From positions 1-34,275 of the forward strand of contig JAFLTR010000025.1 of NCBI GenBank assembly GCA_022509205.1: a stretch of 34,275 bases of DNA, given 5' to 3'. Position 1 is the stretch's first letter. Each line of letters starts with the position of its first letter. Below the pieces are notes generated by a model, which did no database searches, was not told the DNA's origin, and saw nothing but the letters and a program-made list of their open reading frames with translations. The translations under genes and the position numbers were made by a program. Positions 32,851-34,275 of this stretch are shown in pieces. The DNA is from Muribaculaceae bacterium. GTDB lineage: Bacteria; Bacteroidota; Bacteroidia; Bacteroidales; Muribaculaceae.

Positions 32851-34275
32851 TTATTTATATCTTGAAGCAATTTCAGCAGCAGATTCCTTCAATTTGGTCT
32901 CTACGTCATCATTGAGGATACCTTTGCGTAGAGTGTCGAGCACATCAGGGTGCTTGGCTTTCAGCAATTGAATGAACAGACCTTCGAATTCCTTCACCTT
33001 GTCAAGAGGTACGTTTTCCAGCAGACCGTTCACACCACAATATATTACGGCGATCTCATTTTCCACGGGCCATGGTTGATATTGTGGCTGAATAAGCAAT
33101 TGCTGGTTTTTGCGGCCTCGGTCGATCACCTTGGCTGTCACCGGGTCGATGTCTCCACCAAATTTGGTGAATGCTTCCAGTTCACGGAACTGAGCCTGAG
33201 CGATCTTAAGAGTACCGGCCACTTTCTTCATTGCCTTGATCTGAGCGTTACCTCCCACACGGGATACAGATATACCTACATTGATAGCAGGACGGATACC
33301 CTGGTTGAAAAGGCTGGTCTCAAGGAAGATCTGGCCGTCTGTGATGGAGATAACGTTTGTCGGGATATAAGCAGAAACGTCGCCCGCCTGAGTTTCGATG
33401 ATAGGAAGGGCAGTAAGGGATCCTCCGCCTTTCACGATCGGCTTAAGCACAGCGGGAAGGTCGTTCATATTCGATGCCACTTCCTGGTTGTCGATAATCT
33501 TTGCTGCTCTTTCGAGAAGACGTGAGTGAAGATAGAAGATATCACCCGGATAAGCCTCACGTCCCGAAGGACGCTTCAGGATCAACGAAATTTCACGATA
33601 GGCAACTGCCTGTTTCGACAAGTCATCGTAAACAATGAGTGCGTCGCGACCTGTATCGCGGAAATATTCACCGATAGCCACTCCGGCAAACGGGCTGTAA
33701 TAACGCATGGATGCAGAATCGGAAGCACTCGCGGCCACAACAACAGTGTAAGGCATAGCACCATATTTCTCAAGAGTGTGAACAAGCGAGGCTATGGTGG
33801 AACCTTTCTGGCCTATCGCCACGTAGATACAATACACCGGTTTACCGTCAAGATAATTTTGACGTTGGTTGATAATTGTGTCGATCGCGATGGCTGTCTT
33901 ACCGATCTGACGGTCGCCGATGATAAGCTCACGCTGACCGCGTCCAATCGGAATCATAGCGTCGACAGCCTTGATACCGGTCTGTAGCGGTTGGTTAACC
34001 GGCTGACGGAAGATAACTCCGGGAGCCTTTCTTTCCAGAGGCATATTGATGAGCTCACCTTCAATCGGTCCTTTACCGTCGATAGGTTCACCAAGAATAT
34101 TGATTACCCTTCCGAGCAATCCGTCGCCTACGGGAATTGAAGCGATCTCGCCGGTGCGTTTCACCGACATATTTTCAGTGATGGAATTGACGTTATTGAG
34201 CAATACAACGCCCACATTGCTTTCTTCAAGGTTAAGCGCCACTCCCTTCACACCATTTTCAAACTCCACGAGTTC
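32851..34275 (-). CDS. atpA: ATP synthase F1 alpha subunit, N-terminus cut by window edge
   Basis: About 474 residues of the non-catalytic nucleotide-binding subunit of F1 are present. The frame stays open to the right edge and reads [11 protein letters not shown], which matches the interior of AtpA, so roughly the first 50 residues lie outside. The GTG at 34269 is therefore an internal valine. The P-loop reads GDRQIGKTA, with Ile where Thr is most common. The second conserved block is [15 protein letters not shown], the signature [14 protein letters not shown] is present, and the C-terminal helical domain is complete. Confidence 0.97.
   Translation of the reverse strand, partial: ELVEFENGVKGVALNLEESNVGVVLLNNVNSITENMSVKRTGEIASIPVGDGLLGRVINILGEPIDGKGPIEGELINMPLERKAPGVIFRQPVNQPLQTGIKAVDAMIPIGRGQRELIIGDRQIGKTAIAIDTIINQRQNYLDGKPVYCIYVAIGQKGSTIASLVHTLEKYGAMPYTVVVAASASDSASMRYYSPFAGVAIGEYFRDTGRDALIVYDDLSKQAVAYREISLILKRPSGREAYPGDIFYLHSRLLERAAKIIDNQEVASNMNDLPAVLKPIVKGGGSLTALPIIETQAGDVSAYIPTNVISITDGQIFLETSLFNQGIRPAINVGISVSRVGGNAQIKAMKKVAGTLKIAQAQFRELEAFTKFGGDIDPVTAKVIDRGRKNQQLLIQPQYQPWPVENEIAVIYCGVNGLLENVPLDKVKEFEGLFIQLLKAKHPDVLDTLRKGILNDDVETKLKESAAEIASRYK

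Noticed and set aside
32950..33525. Plus-strand frame of 191 codons, and the neighbouring one to 33987
   Set aside because: Both are antisense to atpA, a highly conserved gene with strong codon bias that leaves open antisense frames.

Overview
The window looks like a chromosomal segment of a gut-type Bacteroidales bacterium (Bacteroidota). The support is an UpxY-type antiterminator at the head of an exopolysaccharide locus, a textbook Bacteroides-type promoter (TTTG-N19-TATATTTG), menaquinone-linked genes, a complex I set arranged as in anaerobic Bacteroidota, and start sites without clear Shine-Dalgarno sequences. A Muribaculaceae-like genome is possible, but I cannot prove the family from sequence alone. 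Every convincing gene lies on the minus strand, so transcription runs from high to low coordinates. The segment is cut at both ends: atpA lacks its N-terminus on the right, and a HAD-like gene is cut on the left.

Read in transcription order: (1) 34275-25069 holds atpA (partial), atpG and then nuoI-J-K-L-M-N, an energy block in which the distal part of complex I directly follows the end of the F1 ATPase genes; nuoA, B, CD and H are not here. NuoI carries an unusual ~105-residue Lys/Pro/Glu-rich tail. (2) 25032-19645 holds serS, a membrane-anchored protein-kinase-fold protein that has lost its catalytic residues (a pseudokinase), a GNAT-like protein, menG/ubiE and a U32-family (TrhP-like) protein. 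(3) 19579-17431 holds a GH16 glucanase-like lipoprotein, an unknown lipoprotein and an 87-residue coiled-coil membrane protein, closed by a terminator hairpin. (4) 17146-9922 is a four-gene envelope operon: TolC-like outer-membrane factor, RND adaptor, RND pump (GTG start) and a PagL-like lipid A deacylase, with a good promoter in front. (5) 9762-7464 is the peroxide-defence pair ahpC-ahpF, with a hairpin between the genes and a second one after ahpF. (6) 6969-1 is an exopolysaccharide/capsule export locus: upxY, wza, wzc (tyrosine autokinase), wzm and wzt (ABC exporter), a GT2 glycosyltransferase and a HAD-like protein. The last ~1 kb is clearly AT-richer than the rest, as expected for the variable part of a polysaccharide locus.

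The most interesting items are the pseudokinase, the tailed NuoI in a split nuo cluster next to atp genes, the combination of a Wzc tyrosine kinase with an ABC-type exporter, the PagL-like enzyme in an RND efflux operon, and a leader upstream of upxY with several mutually exclusive base-pairings. I found no tRNA, rRNA, CRISPR array, insertion sequence or integrase. Several starts were moved downstream from TTG codons to ATG codons where the signal peptide or family N-terminus begins.
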